From: Marivita sp.
GTDB lineage: Bacteria > Pseudomonadota > Alphaproteobacteria > Rhodobacterales > Rhodobacteraceae
DNA length: 64,000 bases
Reading direction: 5' to 3'
Assembly (NCBI RefSeq): GCF_022763305.1
Contig: NZ_JALEGT010000031.1
Location: 25,598-89,597 of the forward strand
Shown here: positions 18,669 through 27,372 of the stretch, one piece after another
Layout of the letters: every line of letters begins with the position of its first letter
Numbering within the stretch: position 1 is the stretch's first letter
Position numbers and translations under genes: made by a program
Notes under the pieces: generated by a model
What the model saw: the letters and a program-made list of their open reading frames with translations, nothing else
Databases searched by the model: none
Told to the model about the DNA's origin: nothing

Positions 18669-19466
18669 ATGGCAGGAGTCTCGGGACGGTCATGTATTGT
18701 GACCGGCGCGGCCCAGGGTATCGGCCGTGCAATAGGAGAGGCGCTTTTGAACGAAGGCGCGCATGTCTGTTTTGCGGATATCAACGCGGCCAAGGTGGCC
18801 GAAGTGGCGGATGCGAATGCAGCGCGTGCCGCCGCCGCCGGATGCAAGGTGACACACGCAGCGGTCGATGTGACCGACCGTGATCAGGTGAAAGCCATGA
18901 TCGCGCATGCGGTGGAAAGCTTTGGGCGGTTGGACGTCAAGTTCAACAATGCGGGCGTCAATAAACCGATGAATTTCCTCGATGTGACCGAGGACAATTG
19001 GAACTTCATCATGGGAATCAACGGGCTGGGCTGCCTGATCGGTATGCAGGAAGCTGCCCGCCAGATGATCGAGCAGGGTGGTGGCGGCAAGATCATCAAT
19101 ACCGCCAGCATTGCGAGCCGGCAGGGGTTCGACAATGTAGCCCCGTATTGTGCCAGCAAATGGGCTGTCGTATCGCTGACCCAGTCGGGGGCGCGGGATC
19201 TGGCCAAGCATGACATCACCGTGACGGGATTTGCCCCCGGTGTGGTTGCGACCGAAATGTGGGAACAGGTCGATCAGGACCTGATGGCAATCGGGGCCGC
19301 AGAACGCCCCGGCCAGGCGATGGAGGAGTTTTCGGCCGAAATCCTGCGCGGACGCGTCGCGCGGCCCGAGGATATCACTGGAACGACCACGTTCCTCGCC
19401 TCTGCCGCCAGCGACTACATGACCGGCCAGATCGTGATGATCGACGGGGGAATGACGTTGGTGTGA
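18669..19466 (+). CDS. Short-chain dehydrogenase/reductase (SDR)
   Basis: A 265-residue classical SDR: TGAAQGIG cofactor loop, FADIN after strand 2 (Asp, NAD preference likely), catalytic Ser in NTASIASRQG and Tyr-x3-Lys in YCASK, and a DYMTGQIVMIDGG end. ATG 18669 is preferred (GAGGG 8-12 bp before it) over 18660 and 18603. It sits between the binding protein and the permeases, so it probably oxidises the imported compound. It resembles the SDR at 14777-15586. Confidence 0.85.
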   Translation: MAGVSGRSCIVTGAAQGIGRAIGEALLNEGAHVCFADINAAKVAEVADANAARAAAAGCKVTHAAVDVTDRDQVKAMIAHAVESFGRLDVKFNNAGVNKPMNFLDVTEDNWNFIMGINGLGCLIGMQEAARQMIEQGGGGKIINTASIASRQGFDNVAPYCASKWAVVSLTQSGARDLAKHDITVTGFAPGVVATEMWEQVDQDLMAIGAAERPGQAMEEFSAEILRGRVARPEDITGTTTFLASAASDYMTGQIVMIDGGMTLV

Positions 19467-19498
19467 CGGCATAACCCGCGCACCCTTGGGAGGAACAC

Positions 19499-20473
19499 AT
19501 GGCAGAACTGACGAAACAGGGCATCGGACGGATCCTTGCCAAACAGGGTATCCTGATCGCGTTTGTCATCTTCATGATCGGCTTTGCGCTGGCGAACCCG
19601 CGCTTCATCGACATCGACAACATCTCTGGTGTGATCCGGTCCTCGGCCATTCTGGGGGTGATGGCGCTGGGTGTGACCTTCGTGGTCATCGGCGGTAATC
19701 TGGACCTGTCGGTGGGCTCCATGATGTCCTTCTCGACCATTGTCGTTCTGGACCTGCACGACAAGATCGGGCCGACGCTCGCCATCCCGGCGATGTTCGG
19801 TCTGACCTTGGGATTGGGGGCGTTCATCGGGTTCCTTGTGGGATACCTCAAGCTCAATTCGCTGATCGTGACGTTGGGCATGTTGTCGGCCATTCACGGT
19901 CTCACGCTCACATGGTCAGGCGGCCAGAACATGGACATTGCCGACAAGGAGGGCACATGGTTCTCGGTCTTCGGGCAGGGCGAGATCGCCGGTGTGCCGG
20001 TGCCGATCCTGATTTTCGCAGCCCTGGCCATCGTGCTGAGCCTTGTGCTCTCCAAGACGCCGTTCGGCCGCAAGGTCTATGCGGTTGGCGGTAACGGCAA
20101 GGCCGCGACCTTCTCGGGCATTCCCCGCGCGCGGATCGTATTCATGACCTACCTGATCTCGGCGTTCTGCGTGGCCTGTGCCGGGCTACTGCAGGCAAGC
20201 CGCAGTCTTGGCAGCCAGAACACCGTGGGGCAGGGGCTCGAACTTGAGGTGCTGGCCGCGGTCATCCTCGGGGGGGCATCGCTCCTGGGCGGGTCGGGAA
20301 CCATCTTCAAGACGGTGATCGGCGTTCTGATCCTCGGGTTCATCCAGAATGGACTTCTGCTGATGGGGCTCGCCTTTTACGTCCAATATGTCGTGACCTG
20401 GGTGATCATCATCCTGGCTGTCTGGCTCGATATCGCGGCCAAACGCGGTCGCCTCTGGTCGCAGATCGCGTGA
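19499..20473 (+). CDS. Sugar-type ABC transporter permease (RbsC family)
   Basis: A 324-residue polytopic membrane protein of the BPD_transp_2 family with about ten hydrophobic segments. The family motifs VIGGNLDLSVGSMM and LAAVILGGASLLGGSGT (cytoplasmic coupling region) are clear. It lies 32 bp after the SDR and 10 bp before a second permease; together they probably form a heterodimeric channel energised by the ATPase at 21473. Confidence 0.88.
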   Translation: MAELTKQGIGRILAKQGILIAFVIFMIGFALANPRFIDIDNISGVIRSSAILGVMALGVTFVVIGGNLDLSVGSMMSFSTIVVLDLHDKIGPTLAIPAMFGLTLGLGAFIGFLVGYLKLNSLIVTLGMLSAIHGLTLTWSGGQNMDIADKEGTWFSVFGQGEIAGVPVPILIFAALAIVLSLVLSKTPFGRKVYAVGGNGKAATFSGIPRARIVFMTYLISAFCVACAGLLQASRSLGSQNTVGQGLELEVLAAVILGGASLLGGSGTIFKTVIGVLILGFIQNGLLLMGLAFYVQYVVTWVIIILAVWLDIAAKRGRLWSQIA

Positions 20474-20483
20474 GGAGCATCCC

Positions 20484-21476
20484 ATGAACAAGGACATCCT
20501 TCTCAAGCAGGGCGCGATCTGGGCCTTCATCGTTGTCGAGCTGGTCTTCTTCTCGGTTGCTGGCTCGTATCTCTCGGTCTCCGACAGCGCCTTCATGGAT
20601 TTCGACAACATGCTGTTGCTGCTCAAGCAATCCGCTCCCATCGGGATCATCGCGGTGGGCATGACGATCATCATGATCAACGGCAATATCGACCTCTCGG
20701 TCGGCGCGACCTACGCGCTTTCGGCGATCGTTCTGCTGGACAGCATGACGTGGCCCTTCATGCAGGACCTTGGCGACTGGGCGATCCCGTTTGCCTGGAT
20801 GTTTGCCCTGACCACGGGCATCGTCCTTGGCGCCATCAACGGTCTGATCGTGTGGAAAACCGGTGTCGACGCCTTCATCGTCACACTCGGTTCAATGCTC
20901 GGGTATCGCGGTCTGGTGTTCATGTATAATGGTGAACAACCGACCAGTCACCTGAACTGGACGCTTGTCGACTTTGCCGAAGCGCAGTTTCTGGGCCTGC
21001 ACACCGCGACATGGTTCCTTTTGGGCGCAACGCTGCTTCTGTGGCTGCTGATGACCCGCACCGTGCATGGCCGCAACGCCTATGCCATCGGCAACAACCG
21101 CGAAGCAGCAGTGAACGCGGGTATCCGGGTTGGTCCGCACTTCCTTTGGAACTTCATGCTGATCGGGTTCCTCGCATCGCTGTCTGCGGTTGTCTTCTAT
21201 TCGGAATCCGGTTCGGTGAACCCCAATGACGGGATGCTCTACGAATTGTGGGCCATCACGGCCGTGGTTCTGGGCGGCACGAAACTCACGGGTGGGTATG
21301 GCTCGATCATCTCTACCCTCGGCGGCGTCATCGCGATCCAGCTTCTGCGCAAGGGGCTTGGTCATATCGGGGCGGATACGGAAACCGTGAACCTTGTCAT
21401 CGGTCTGATCCTGATCGCGGTCCTGTTTCTCGACCGTCAGCTGAACCGCAAGGGCAAAGAGGAGTTGAAGACATGA
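20484..21476 (+). CDS. Sugar-type ABC transporter permease (RbsC family), second subunit
   Basis: A 330-residue membrane protein paralogous to the preceding permease: MINGNIDLSVGATYALSA and ITAVVLGGTKLTGGYGSI are the equivalent conserved segments, with about ten membrane spans. Its TGA overlaps the ATPase ATG (ATGA), indicating coupled translation. Two different permeases next to one ATPase with two cassettes is a complete importer with the binding protein at 17631. Confidence 0.88.
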   Translation: MNKDILLKQGAIWAFIVVELVFFSVAGSYLSVSDSAFMDFDNMLLLLKQSAPIGIIAVGMTIIMINGNIDLSVGATYALSAIVLLDSMTWPFMQDLGDWAIPFAWMFALTTGIVLGAINGLIVWKTGVDAFIVTLGSMLGYRGLVFMYNGEQPTSHLNWTLVDFAEAQFLGLHTATWFLLGATLLLWLLMTRTVHGRNAYAIGNNREAAVNAGIRVGPHFLWNFMLIGFLASLSAVVFYSESGSVNPNDGMLYELWAITAVVLGGTKLTGGYGSIISTLGGVIAIQLLRKGLGHIGADTETVNLVIGLILIAVLFLDRQLNRKGKEELKT

Positions 21477-22984
21477 CCGATCAAACCCCGGTTCTGCGGC
21501 TCGAGGACATCGTGAAAACCTTCCCCGGTGTCCGCGCTCTGGATGGTGTGTCCTTCAGCGTCCTGCCCGGAGAGGTGCACGCGCTGATGGGCGAAAACGG
21601 TGCCGGCAAGTCCACATTGATGAAGGTGTTGGGCGGTATACTGCAACCCAATGAGGGCAGCATCTTCATAGAAGAAGAGCCGACCGTGATGGTCACACCC
21701 GCACAGGCCAAGGCCAAGGGGGTGGTCTTCATCCACCAGGAACTCAGCCTCGCCGACGAACTGACCGTGGCCGAGAACATCTGGCTTGGGGAGCTGCCGC
21801 GCAAATCCTTGGGTCGGGTGAACTGGACCAAGCTGTACGACGACACCAATGCCATTCTGAAAACCTTGAACGTCGGGTTTGACGCCAAGACACGGGTCGG
21901 TGACCTGTCCATTGCCAACCAGCAGATGGTCGAGATCGCCCGCGCCCTGACCGTGGACCCCAAAGCGGTGATCTTTGACGAGCCGACGGCATCCCTGACG
22001 GACGCGGAAAAGGTCGTGCTTTTCGACGTGATCGCGGACCTGCAATCCAAAGGCGTCGGGATCATCTACATTTCGCACCGCATGGAGGAGATCTTCAAGA
22101 TCACCGACCGCATCAGCGTGCTGCGCGACGGGCAGTATCGGGGCACACTCACCACCCGTGAAACAAACGAGGAAGACGTCACCAAGCTGATGATCGGGCG
22201 CAGCCTTGATCTGTCGCGCAATGAAAGCCATCACGAGATGGGGGATGTCGCTCTGGAAGTGCGCGGGCTGAGCTGTGGCAAGCTCTATCAGGATGTCAGC
22301 TTTTCCGTCCGCAAAGGCGAGGTTCTGGGTTTTTACGGTCTGGTCGGGGCTGGCCGGACCGAGATTGCCGAGACCCTGTTCGGGCTGCGCGATCCCTCCG
22401 CCGGGCAGATCCTGCTCAATGGTCAGGAGGTGCGGATCAAATCGCCCATCGACGCCATTGCCAATGGCATTTCCCTCGTTCCCGAAGACCGTAAGGGGCA
22501 GGGGCTGGTTCTCGGCATGAATTGCCGGGACAACATGACCCTCCCGCAGGTCGATGATCTGACGGCGGGTCCGTTTGTCAGTGACGGGGCCGAGGTTGCC
22601 ATCTTCGACCAGTACCGCGACAAGCTGGACATCCGCACACCCGGCTGGCGCCAGACCGTCGGAAACCTGTCTGGCGGGAACCAGCAGAAGATCGTGATCG
22701 GCAAATGGCTGTCGATGCGGCCCGAGGTGCTGATCGTGGACGAACCGACCCGCGGGATCGACGTCGGCTCCAAATCCGAGATTCACAACCTGATCCGCGA
22801 TCTGGCGGCCCAGGGCTATGCGGTGATCGTCATCAGCTCGGAAATGCCGGAAGTGCTGCATGTGTCCGACCGGATCGTCGCCATGTATTCCGGCAAGGTC
22901 ATGCGCGAATTCACGTCCGAGGAAGTCACCGAGGACAGTCTCATTCAGGCGATTTCCGGGATCATCAACGGCAAGGTGGCCTGA
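21473..22984 (+). CDS. Sugar-type ABC transporter ATPase with two cassettes (RbsA/XylG-like)
   Basis: A 503-residue protein with two fused ABC domains. The first has a full Walker A (GENGAGKST) and Walker B (VIFDEPTASL) but the signature reads LSIANQQ; the second has the typical degenerate GLVGAGRTE, a normal signature LSGGNQQK and IVDEPTRGIDVG. This pattern is characteristic of monosaccharide importers. ATG 21473 overlaps the permease stop by 4 bp and has AGAGGAG upstream. It energises uptake through the two permeases. Confidence 0.9.
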   Translation: MTDQTPVLRLEDIVKTFPGVRALDGVSFSVLPGEVHALMGENGAGKSTLMKVLGGILQPNEGSIFIEEEPTVMVTPAQAKAKGVVFIHQELSLADELTVAENIWLGELPRKSLGRVNWTKLYDDTNAILKTLNVGFDAKTRVGDLSIANQQMVEIARALTVDPKAVIFDEPTASLTDAEKVVLFDVIADLQSKGVGIIYISHRMEEIFKITDRISVLRDGQYRGTLTTRETNEEDVTKLMIGRSLDLSRNESHHEMGDVALEVRGLSCGKLYQDVSFSVRKGEVLGFYGLVGAGRTEIAETLFGLRDPSAGQILLNGQEVRIKSPIDAIANGISLVPEDRKGQGLVLGMNCRDNMTLPQVDDLTAGPFVSDGAEVAIFDQYRDKLDIRTPGWRQTVGNLSGGNQQKIVIGKWLSMRPEVLIVDEPTRGIDVGSKSEIHNLIRDLAAQGYAVIVISSEMPEVLHVSDRIVAMYSGKVMREFTSEEVTEDSLIQAISGIINGKVA

Positions 22985-22985
22985 C

Positions 22986-23855
22986 ATGCACGTCGGGTTC
23001 GCGGGCCTTGGCCGGATGGGCGCGTTGATGGCTGGCAATCTTGTTGCGGCTGGGCATGAGGTCACCGTCTGGAACCGGTCAGCAGAAAAGGCGGGGGCAC
23101 TGGCGGAAAAGACCGGATGCGCAGTGGCCACAACGCCTGCTGACCTGACTGCATCCTGCGACGTCGTGGTGACAATGCTTGCCGATGATCCGTCTTCCGA
23201 TGCGGTGCATCGCGGTCCGGATGGCCTGTTTGCGGTGCAGGGCGCGCGGGTCTTCGTCGAGATGGGCACCATGTCGCCCGATCATATCCAAGGGCTCGCC
23301 AAGGCCGCACCAGAAGGGTGTATTGTGATCGACGCGCCGGTTTCGGGGGCAACGCAGGCGGCGGCCGAGGCGCAGCTGTTGATCATGGCGGGGTGCTCCA
23401 GCGACGCAGCAGCGCCGCTGATGTCCATATTCGACGCTCTGGGGCGCAAGACCATCTGCCTTGGTCAAACCGGGGCGGGTGCAGTGATGAAACTGGCGGT
23501 CAATTCCCTGATCCATGGATTGAACCAGACGCTAGCCGAAGCGCTGACCCTGAGCGAAGCAGCCGGCATCGCGCCCGAAGCCGCATTCGACGTGATCGAA
23601 CACAGCGCAGCAGCGGCACCCATGCTGTCCTACCGCAAACCGCTCTATCTGTGCGAAGCCGATCATGACGTGACCTTTACCGTCGCGCTGGCCCTCAAGG
23701 ACATGGAAGTGACGGCTGCCCTGGCTGACGGTTTGGGCACCGCCATGCCGCAAGGGCACGTGACCCTCGACACGCTGCGTCGCGCAGAAGCCGTCGGATT
23801 TGGGACGCGCGACATGGCGGCGATGGTGAATTTCATGCGAAAGGAAAACGAATGA
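22986..23855 (+). CDS. 3-hydroxyisobutyrate dehydrogenase-family oxidoreductase
   Basis: A 289-residue beta-hydroxyacid dehydrogenase: N-terminal GFAGLGRMGALMAGNL (NAD(P) loop), substrate motif IDAPVSGATQAAAEAQL and the catalytic Lys segment AVMKLAVNSLIHG. The family oxidises 3-hydroxyisobutyrate, tartronate semialdehyde or similar C3-C6 hydroxyacids. It starts 1 bp after the ATPase stop and overlaps the ThuA gene by 4 bp, so it belongs to the same pathway. The substrate is undetermined. Confidence 0.85.
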   Translation: MHVGFAGLGRMGALMAGNLVAAGHEVTVWNRSAEKAGALAEKTGCAVATTPADLTASCDVVVTMLADDPSSDAVHRGPDGLFAVQGARVFVEMGTMSPDHIQGLAKAAPEGCIVIDAPVSGATQAAAEAQLLIMAGCSSDAAAPLMSIFDALGRKTICLGQTGAGAVMKLAVNSLIHGLNQTLAEALTLSEAAGIAPEAAFDVIEHSAAAAPMLSYRKPLYLCEADHDVTFTVALALKDMEVTAALADGLGTAMPQGHVTLDTLRRAEAVGFGTRDMAAMVNFMRKENE

Positions 23856-24565
23856 AAGCCGCACTTTTCGTCGGTGGCTGGGAAGGCCATACGCCCACGC
23901 ATTTCGCGGATTGGTACGAGGATCTCCTGCGAAACAACGGGTTCGAGGTTGACGTTTACGACACGCTTGAACCGCTCGAACGCCCCGACGATCTGGCTGA
24001 CCTCGATCTGATCACACCGATCTGGTCCTCGGCACGGTCTGGCCATCAGGAAGAATTCGGCAACATGACAAAGCCGCAGGAAGATGGGCTTCTCAAGCTC
24101 ATCGGCAATGGGTGCGGGTTGGCGGGATGGCACGGGCATATGGGCGATGCGTTCCGCGATCGGCCCACATACCACTTCCTGATCGGCGGCCAATTCGTGG
24201 CGCACCCGCCCGGATGGCCGGACAATCTCCAGCCCAAGGAAGACTATATCGACTACGATGTGACCATCTGCCAGCCCGACCACCCGCTGGTCGAAGGCAT
24301 CCGCAGTTTCCGTATCACGTCAGAGCAATATTACATGCTGACCGATCCGTCGAACAACGTCTTGGCGACCACCACCTTCTCCGGCGACCACCTGTGGTGG
24401 ATCGAAGGCACGGTGATCCCGGTCACATGGACACGGCGCTGGGACAAGGGGCGGGTGTTCTATTGTTCGATCGGTCACGAGTTGGACGATCTGAAAGTGC
24501 CGCAAGTGACCGAGATGATCCGGCGCGGGGCCATCTGGGCGGCAGAGGGCAAGGCGGTCGCCTGA
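23852..24565 (+). CDS. ThuA-domain protein (trehalose-utilisation type)
   Basis: A 237-residue protein with the glutamine-amidotransferase-like ThuA fold (KAALFVGGWEGHTP at the N-terminus; GLAGWHGHMGDAF; PVTWTRRWDKGRVFYCSIGH near the C-terminus). ThuA proteins accompany dehydrogenases that make keto-sugars, and their chemistry is still poorly defined. It is the last gene of the rightward arm and overlaps the preceding dehydrogenase by 4 bp. A strong hairpin follows. Confidence 0.8.
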   Translation: MKAALFVGGWEGHTPTHFADWYEDLLRNNGFEVDVYDTLEPLERPDDLADLDLITPIWSSARSGHQEEFGNMTKPQEDGLLKLIGNGCGLAGWHGHMGDAFRDRPTYHFLIGGQFVAHPPGWPDNLQPKEDYIDYDVTICQPDHPLVEGIRSFRITSEQYYMLTDPSNNVLATTTFSGDHLWWIEGTVIPVTWTRRWDKGRVFYCSIGHELDDLKVPQVTEMIRRGAIWAAEGKAVA

Positions 24566-24577
24566 CCGGTCAGGATA

Positions 24578-24601
24578 TGCCCGGCTGTTGCCAGCCGGGC
24601 A
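24578..24601. terminator. Bidirectional terminator between ThuA and cyanase genes
   Basis: A perfect 9-bp GC-rich inverted repeat (TGCCCGGCT / AGCCGGGCA) with a 6-nt loop lies in the 48-bp gap between two convergent operons. T-runs are weak on both sides, but position and symmetry suit a two-way terminator. Confidence 0.75.
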
Positions 24602-24613
24602 CCTCAATCTGAT

Positions 24614-25084
24614 TTACCACGAATTGTAGGCAAGATACTTGCCCGACATCTCAAGCTTCACGCGATCGCCCTTTTCATGCGGCACGCGGGTCAGCTGCAT
24701 GTCAAAGTCGATGGCCGACATGATGCCGGTGCCGAACTTTTCTTCGATCAACGCCTTGATGGTCGGACCGTAGACGCCGACGATCTCGTAGAGGCGGTAG
24801 ATGCAGGGGTCGGTCGGGATCGACTGCTCCCAGACCTTGGTGGGCGGTTCTTCCAGCACGCTGGCCGCTTCCTGCGGCAGACCCATGACCGACACCAGCG
24901 CCTCGGCCTTGTCCTTGGGAAACGCGTTCATGCCCATGCAGGCCGAATGCGTCCAGACCGGAGACATGTCGATCTTCTCGGCGATGCCCTCCCATGTCAT
25001 GCCGGCCTGTTTCTTGGCCGACAGGATCATCATCGTCACGTCTTCCTTGGTCATCATGACTGGCACCTCGTAATTGTCTTTCAT
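24614..25084 (-). CDS. cynS: Cyanate hydratase (cyanase)
   Basis: A 156-residue cyanase that converts cyanate and bicarbonate to ammonia and CO2. The catalytic triad is intact: Arg97 and Glu100 (IYRLYE) and Ser123 (IMSAIDF), equivalent to Arg96, Glu99 and Ser122 of E. coli. The N-terminal helical domain resembles a DNA-binding fold without that role. It is the last gene of the leftward cyanate operon, which also carries a NrtA/CmpA-type ABC importer. Confidence 0.96.
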   Translation of the reverse strand: MKDNYEVPVMMTKEDVTMMILSAKKQAGMTWEGIAEKIDMSPVWTHSACMGMNAFPKDKAEALVSVMGLPQEAASVLEEPPTKVWEQSIPTDPCIYRLYEIVGVYGPTIKALIEEKFGTGIMSAIDFDMQLTRVPHEKGDRVKLEMSGKYLAYNSW

Positions 25085-25121
25085 TGTTTGTCCTCCTGGG
25101 TCGTATTGAAAAATCGGTGGG

Positions 25122-25625
25122 TCACAGCCCGAGTTCCGTCAGGCCGGGGTGGTTGTCGGGGCGGCGGCCCTGGGGCCAATGAAACAGGCGGTCCGACTCT
25201 GCGATGGGCAGATCGTTGATCGAGGCGTGGCGCACGTCCATGTAGCCAAGCGCGTCGAACTCCCAGTTCTCGTTGCCATAAGCGCGGAACCACTGGCCGG
25301 CATCATCATGCCATTCGTAGCAAAAGCGCACGGCGATCCTGCTCTCCTCATGCGCCCAGATCTCCTTGATCAGGCGATACCCGTTTTCCTTGGACCATTT
25401 CCGGGTCAGGAACGCTTCGACATCGGCGCGTCCGTTCAGAAACTCGTCCCGGTTCCGCCAGATCGTGTCCCGCGTATAGGCGAGCGCCACCTTGGCTGGA
25501 TCGCGGCTGTTCCACGCATCCTCGGCCATCCGCACCTTCAGCACCGCGTCCTCATAGGAGAACGGGGGCAGGGGTGCGCGTGGGGTGTCCTGATGTGTCA
25601 TCCCCGAAAACCCCTGTTCACTCAT
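25122..25625 (-). CDS. NTF2-like protein (DUF1348 family)
   Basis: A 167-residue single-domain protein of the nuclear-transport-factor-2-like fold, with the DUF1348 signature segments [28 protein letters not shown] and [11 protein letters not shown]. No catalytic function is established for the family. Its ATG overlaps the ATPase stop by 8 bp (ATGAGTGA), so it is translationally coupled to the transporter, and cynS follows 37 bp later. A start at 25601 is also possible. The tight linkage suggests a role in cyanate uptake or detoxification, but this is an inference. Confidence 0.75.
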   Translation of the reverse strand: MSEQGFSGMTHQDTPRAPLPPFSYEDAVLKVRMAEDAWNSRDPAKVALAYTRDTIWRNRDEFLNGRADVEAFLTRKWSKENGYRLIKEIWAHEESRIAVRFCYEWHDDAGQWFRAYGNENWEFDALGYMDVRHASINDLPIAESDRLFHWPQGRRPDNHPGLTELGL

Positions 25626-26520
25626 TCACCGCCCGCAAGGGCGGCGGGGCGCTGGGTTCGTCCTCGGCGGCCGTCTTGTCGATCCGAACCGTTTCCGGGC
25701 GCTGATCGGCATCGTCGCTTTGCTTGCCCGCCAGTTCCTTGGAGCGTTGACCAAGGAACTGCACCAGGTGGTTGCGGATCGCATAGTAGTTCGGATGCTC
25801 GACGATCTCGGTCCGGCTGCGCGGGCGCGGGATGGTGATTTCGACCGATTCCGCCACGCGGGCAAACGGCCCATTGGTCATGAGCAGGATGCGGTCGGCC
25901 AGCAGGATCGCCTCGTCGATGTCATGTGTGATCATGAACACGGTCTGTTCTGTACCTGCCCAGACCTTGATCAGCTCTTCCTGAATGGTGCCCCGCGTCA
26001 GCGCATCCAGCGCACCGAACGGTTCGTCCAGAAGCAGCAGCTTTGGCTGGTTGGCAAAGGCCCGCGCGATGGACACGCGCTGACGCATGCCCCCGGACAA
26101 TTGGCTGGGCTTGCGATGCACCACATCCCCTTCAAGCCCCACCTTTGCAAGGTAGTCGCGGGCATGCGCCTCGACCTGTTCGGCTGACCAGTCCGGATGC
26201 CGGGCCTTGACGCCGAAGGTCACGTTCTTCAGCGCCGACAGCCACGGCAGAAGCGAGTAGTTCTGAAACACCACGCCCCGGTCCAGTGACGGGCCTGAGA
26301 CTTCGAACCCGTCCATCTTGACCACACCCGACGTGGGTTCAGCCAGACCGGCAAGGATGTTCATGATCGTGGACTTGCCGCATCCGGAATGGCCAAGAAT
26401 GCAGGCAAATTCGCCTTTTTCGATCCCGAAGCTGGCGTTCTCGAAGACGGTCATCATGCCGCCCGCGCCGTCCGGGTATTGCTGTGTCAATCGCTCGATA
26501 CTGAGAAAAGGTTTCGCCAT
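25618..26520 (-). CDS. Nitrate/cyanate-type ABC transporter ATPase
   Basis: A 300-residue single ABC cassette with Walker [10 protein letters not shown] (43-51), signature LSGGMRQR (141-148), Walker B LLLLDEP (161-167) and the H-loop [10 protein letters not shown]. It belongs to the NrtD/SsuB/TauB group. The C-terminal ~40 residues are an acidic, low-complexity extension ([21 protein letters not shown] region). With the permease and the Tat-exported binding protein it forms the importer of the cyanate operon. Confidence 0.88.
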   Translation of the reverse strand: MAKPFLSIERLTQQYPDGAGGMMTVFENASFGIEKGEFACILGHSGCGKSTIMNILAGLAEPTSGVVKMDGFEVSGPSLDRGVVFQNYSLLPWLSALKNVTFGVKARHPDWSAEQVEAHARDYLAKVGLEGDVVHRKPSQLSGGMRQRVSIARAFANQPKLLLLDEPFGALDALTRGTIQEELIKVWAGTEQTVFMITHDIDEAILLADRILLMTNGPFARVAESVEITIPRPRSRTEIVEHPNYYAIRNHLVQFLGQRSKELAGKQSDDADQRPETVRIDKTAAEDEPSAPPPLRAVNE

Positions 26521-26532
26521 GGGGTGTCTCCT

Positions 26533-27369
26533 TTATTCGGCGTAGGCGACCGCGCGCTGCAGGACACCGAAGGCCGAGTCCAGCAGCATGCCGACAACGC
26601 CGATCATGAGGATTGAGAAGATGACCGAGGTCAGGTCGAGGTTGTTCCACTCGTTCCAGACGTAGTAGCCGATGCCGGTTCCCCCGACGAGCATCTCGGC
26701 CGCGACGATCACCAGCCACGCGATGCCGATGGAAATCCGCATGCCCGTGACGATGGTGGGGGCGGCGGCGGGCAGGATCACGGTGAAGGCTGTCTTGAGC
26801 GGGCTCAACTCGTGTGTCCGGGCGACATTGACCCAGTCCTTTCGCACCCCGGCCACGCCGAACGCGGTGTTCAGCAGCATGGGCCAGATCGAACAGACGA
26901 AGATCACAAAGATCGCAGACGCCTCGGAATCCTGAATGATGAACAGCGCCAGCGGCATCCACGCCAGCGGTGAAATGGGACGTAGCACCTGAATGAACGG
27001 GTTGAACGCCTTGTAGGCGACCTGGCTCATGCCGATCAGAAACCCGAGCGGAATGGCGACCAAAGCGGCGAGGAAATAGCCGGTCAGCACGCGATAGATC
27101 GAATACCCGATCTGAATGCCGATACCCTTGTCGTTGGGGCCTGCGTCATAGAACGGGTTGCTCAACTGCTCCCAAGCCTTGGCAAAGACCTGGCTGGGCG
27201 GCGGCACACCGGCTTTCTGAGCGCCCCCACCGGTGAGGCGCTCATACTCGGTCAGCTCGCTTGCGGCCTTCTGTGCCGGGATGGCGGCCTCCCAGATCAG
27301 GAGGCCCACCACAAGCATGGCAATCGACAGGATCGCAGCGCGCTTGTTGACGGAAAGACTGTCCAGCAT
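26533..27369 (-). CDS. Nitrate/cyanate-type ABC transporter permease
   Basis: A 278-residue inner-membrane protein of the BPD_transp_1 family with about six spans. The EAA loop reads ARTHELSPLKTAFTVILPAA, and the long first periplasmic loop before YRVLTGYFLAALVAIPLG is typical of NrtB/CynB permeases. It lies 3 bp before the binding-protein gene end and 12 bp from the ATPase gene, in one operon. Confidence 0.88.
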   Translation of the reverse strand: MLDSLSVNKRAAILSIAMLVVGLLIWEAAIPAQKAASELTEYERLTGGGAQKAGVPPPSQVFAKAWEQLSNPFYDAGPNDKGIGIQIGYSIYRVLTGYFLAALVAIPLGFLIGMSQVAYKAFNPFIQVLRPISPLAWMPLALFIIQDSEASAIFVIFVCSIWPMLLNTAFGVAGVRKDWVNVARTHELSPLKTAFTVILPAAAPTIVTGMRISIGIAWLVIVAAEMLVGGTGIGYYVWNEWNNLDLTSVIFSILMIGVVGMLLDSAFGVLQRAVAYAE

Positions 27370-27372
27370 GGA

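Noticed and set aside
21248..21472. Upstream extension of the two-cassette ATPase gene.
   Set aside because: It reads through the permease gene in the wrong frame; the ATG at 21473 has a ribosome site and the standard 4-bp overlap.
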